A program made the translations under genes and the position numbers. Shown piece by piece: positions 63,918-64,000 of a stretch of DNA of 64,000 nt (position 1 is the first letter of the stretch; the number at the start of each line of letters is the position of its first letter). Source of the stretch: Clostridium_AW sp040797845. GTDB lineage: Bacteria > Bacillota > Clostridia > Clostridiales > Clostridiaceae. Location of the stretch: NCBI GenBank assembly GCA_040797845.1, contig JBFNFA010000001.1, forward strand, positions 1-64,000. The letters are read 5' to 3'. Below the pieces are notes generated by a model. That model made no database searches and was not told the DNA's origin. It saw only the letters and a list, made by a program, of their open reading frames with translations.

Positions 63918-64000
63918 ATGAATCAAGAAAGAACAAAAGCGTTAATGTTATTAAAAACTGCAAAAGGACAAATTGAAGGCATTATAAAAATGATAGAGGA
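63918..64000 (+). CDS. CsoR/FrmR-family metal-sensing repressor, 5' part
   Basis: The first 27 codons of a gene cut by the window end, behind GAAGGAGGG. MNQERTKALMLLKTAKGQIEG resembles the N-terminal helix of CsoR/RcnR/FrmR repressors (LxxxxGQIxGI pattern). The metal-binding Cys and His lie beyond the window, so copper, nickel or aldehyde sensing cannot be decided. Confidence 0.75.
   Translation, partial: MNQERTKALMLLKTAKGQIEGIIKMIE

Noticed and set aside
1..64000. CRISPR arrays, tRNA and rRNA genes, prophage modules
   Set aside because: No regularly spaced repeats, cloverleaf-type genes, rRNA signatures, integrases or phage structural genes were seen on reading both strands.

Overview
The window is low-GC, densely coded DNA with strong AGGAGG-type ribosome binding sites, many GTG/TTG starts and mostly co-directional genes. 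The gene content points to an anaerobic, probably amino-acid-fermenting Clostridium in the broad sense: a Firmicute-type ethanolamine microcompartment with EutVW control, pyruvate:ferredoxin oxidoreductase, S-box and T-box riboswitches, a DUF3787 peptide and CoA-dehydratase-like proteins. I cannot name the species. No rRNA, tRNA or CRISPR array was seen.

Layout. (1) 0.6-16.4 kb: a complete ethanolamine utilization locus, eutG then eutS-P-V-W, eutA-B-C-L, a BMC protein with a nucleic-acid-binding-like tail, eutE-M-T, pduL, a TIGR02536-like gene, eutN, a PduT-like shell trimer, eutH and eutQ. Three leaders (before eutG, eutS and eutA) each carry the dual hairpin recognised by the ANTAR antiterminator EutV, overlapping an intrinsic terminator. 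(2) 16.6-18.8 kb: a membrane GGDEF-EAL protein. (3) 18.8-23.4 kb: a SAM-I riboswitch followed by metF, luxS, a stand-alone methionine synthase reactivation domain and a metH without that domain, i.e. an activated-methyl-cycle operon. (4) 23.5-30.05 kb: a branched-chain amino acid ABC transporter operon behind a T-box leader with a CUC (Leu) specifier, flanked by inverted copies of a two-part palindromic repeat. (5) 30-40.5 kb: two MATE pumps, RocB-like peptidase, AI-2E-type permease, DUF1287 protein, an AraC regulator fused to a GH39-like domain, a glycosyltransferase-51 protein and two unannotated-looking small genes. (6) 40.7-52.7 kb: PFOR, an XRE/alpha-beta hydrolase pair, a minus-strand group (Gfo/Idh oxidoreductase, FUSC-like protein, DUF3787 peptide, VanW protein), PTS enzyme I and a TVP38 protein. 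(7) 53-57.8 kb: type IIA topoisomerase subunits (parE/parC type). (8) 58-64 kb: PTS EIIC-like permease with a D-2-hydroxyacid dehydrogenase, arginase, two 2-hydroxyacyl-CoA dehydratase/activase-like proteins, an IS605/omega-RNA-like non-coding relic and the start of a CsoR-family repressor with a G/C palindromic operator.

How it works together. Ethanolamine enters (EutH helps), is split by the B12 enzyme EutBC (kept active by EutA and EutT) inside a shell made of EutS/L/M/N and two unusual shell proteins. Acetaldehyde is reduced by EutG or oxidised by EutE to acetyl-CoA, which PduL converts to acetyl phosphate for ATP. The two most interesting shell proteins are the PduT-like trimer, which keeps the Fe-S ligand Cys38 inside a eut operon, and the BMC domain with an acidic linker and Rho_N/SAP-like tail. 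B12 also links to the MetH module just downstream.
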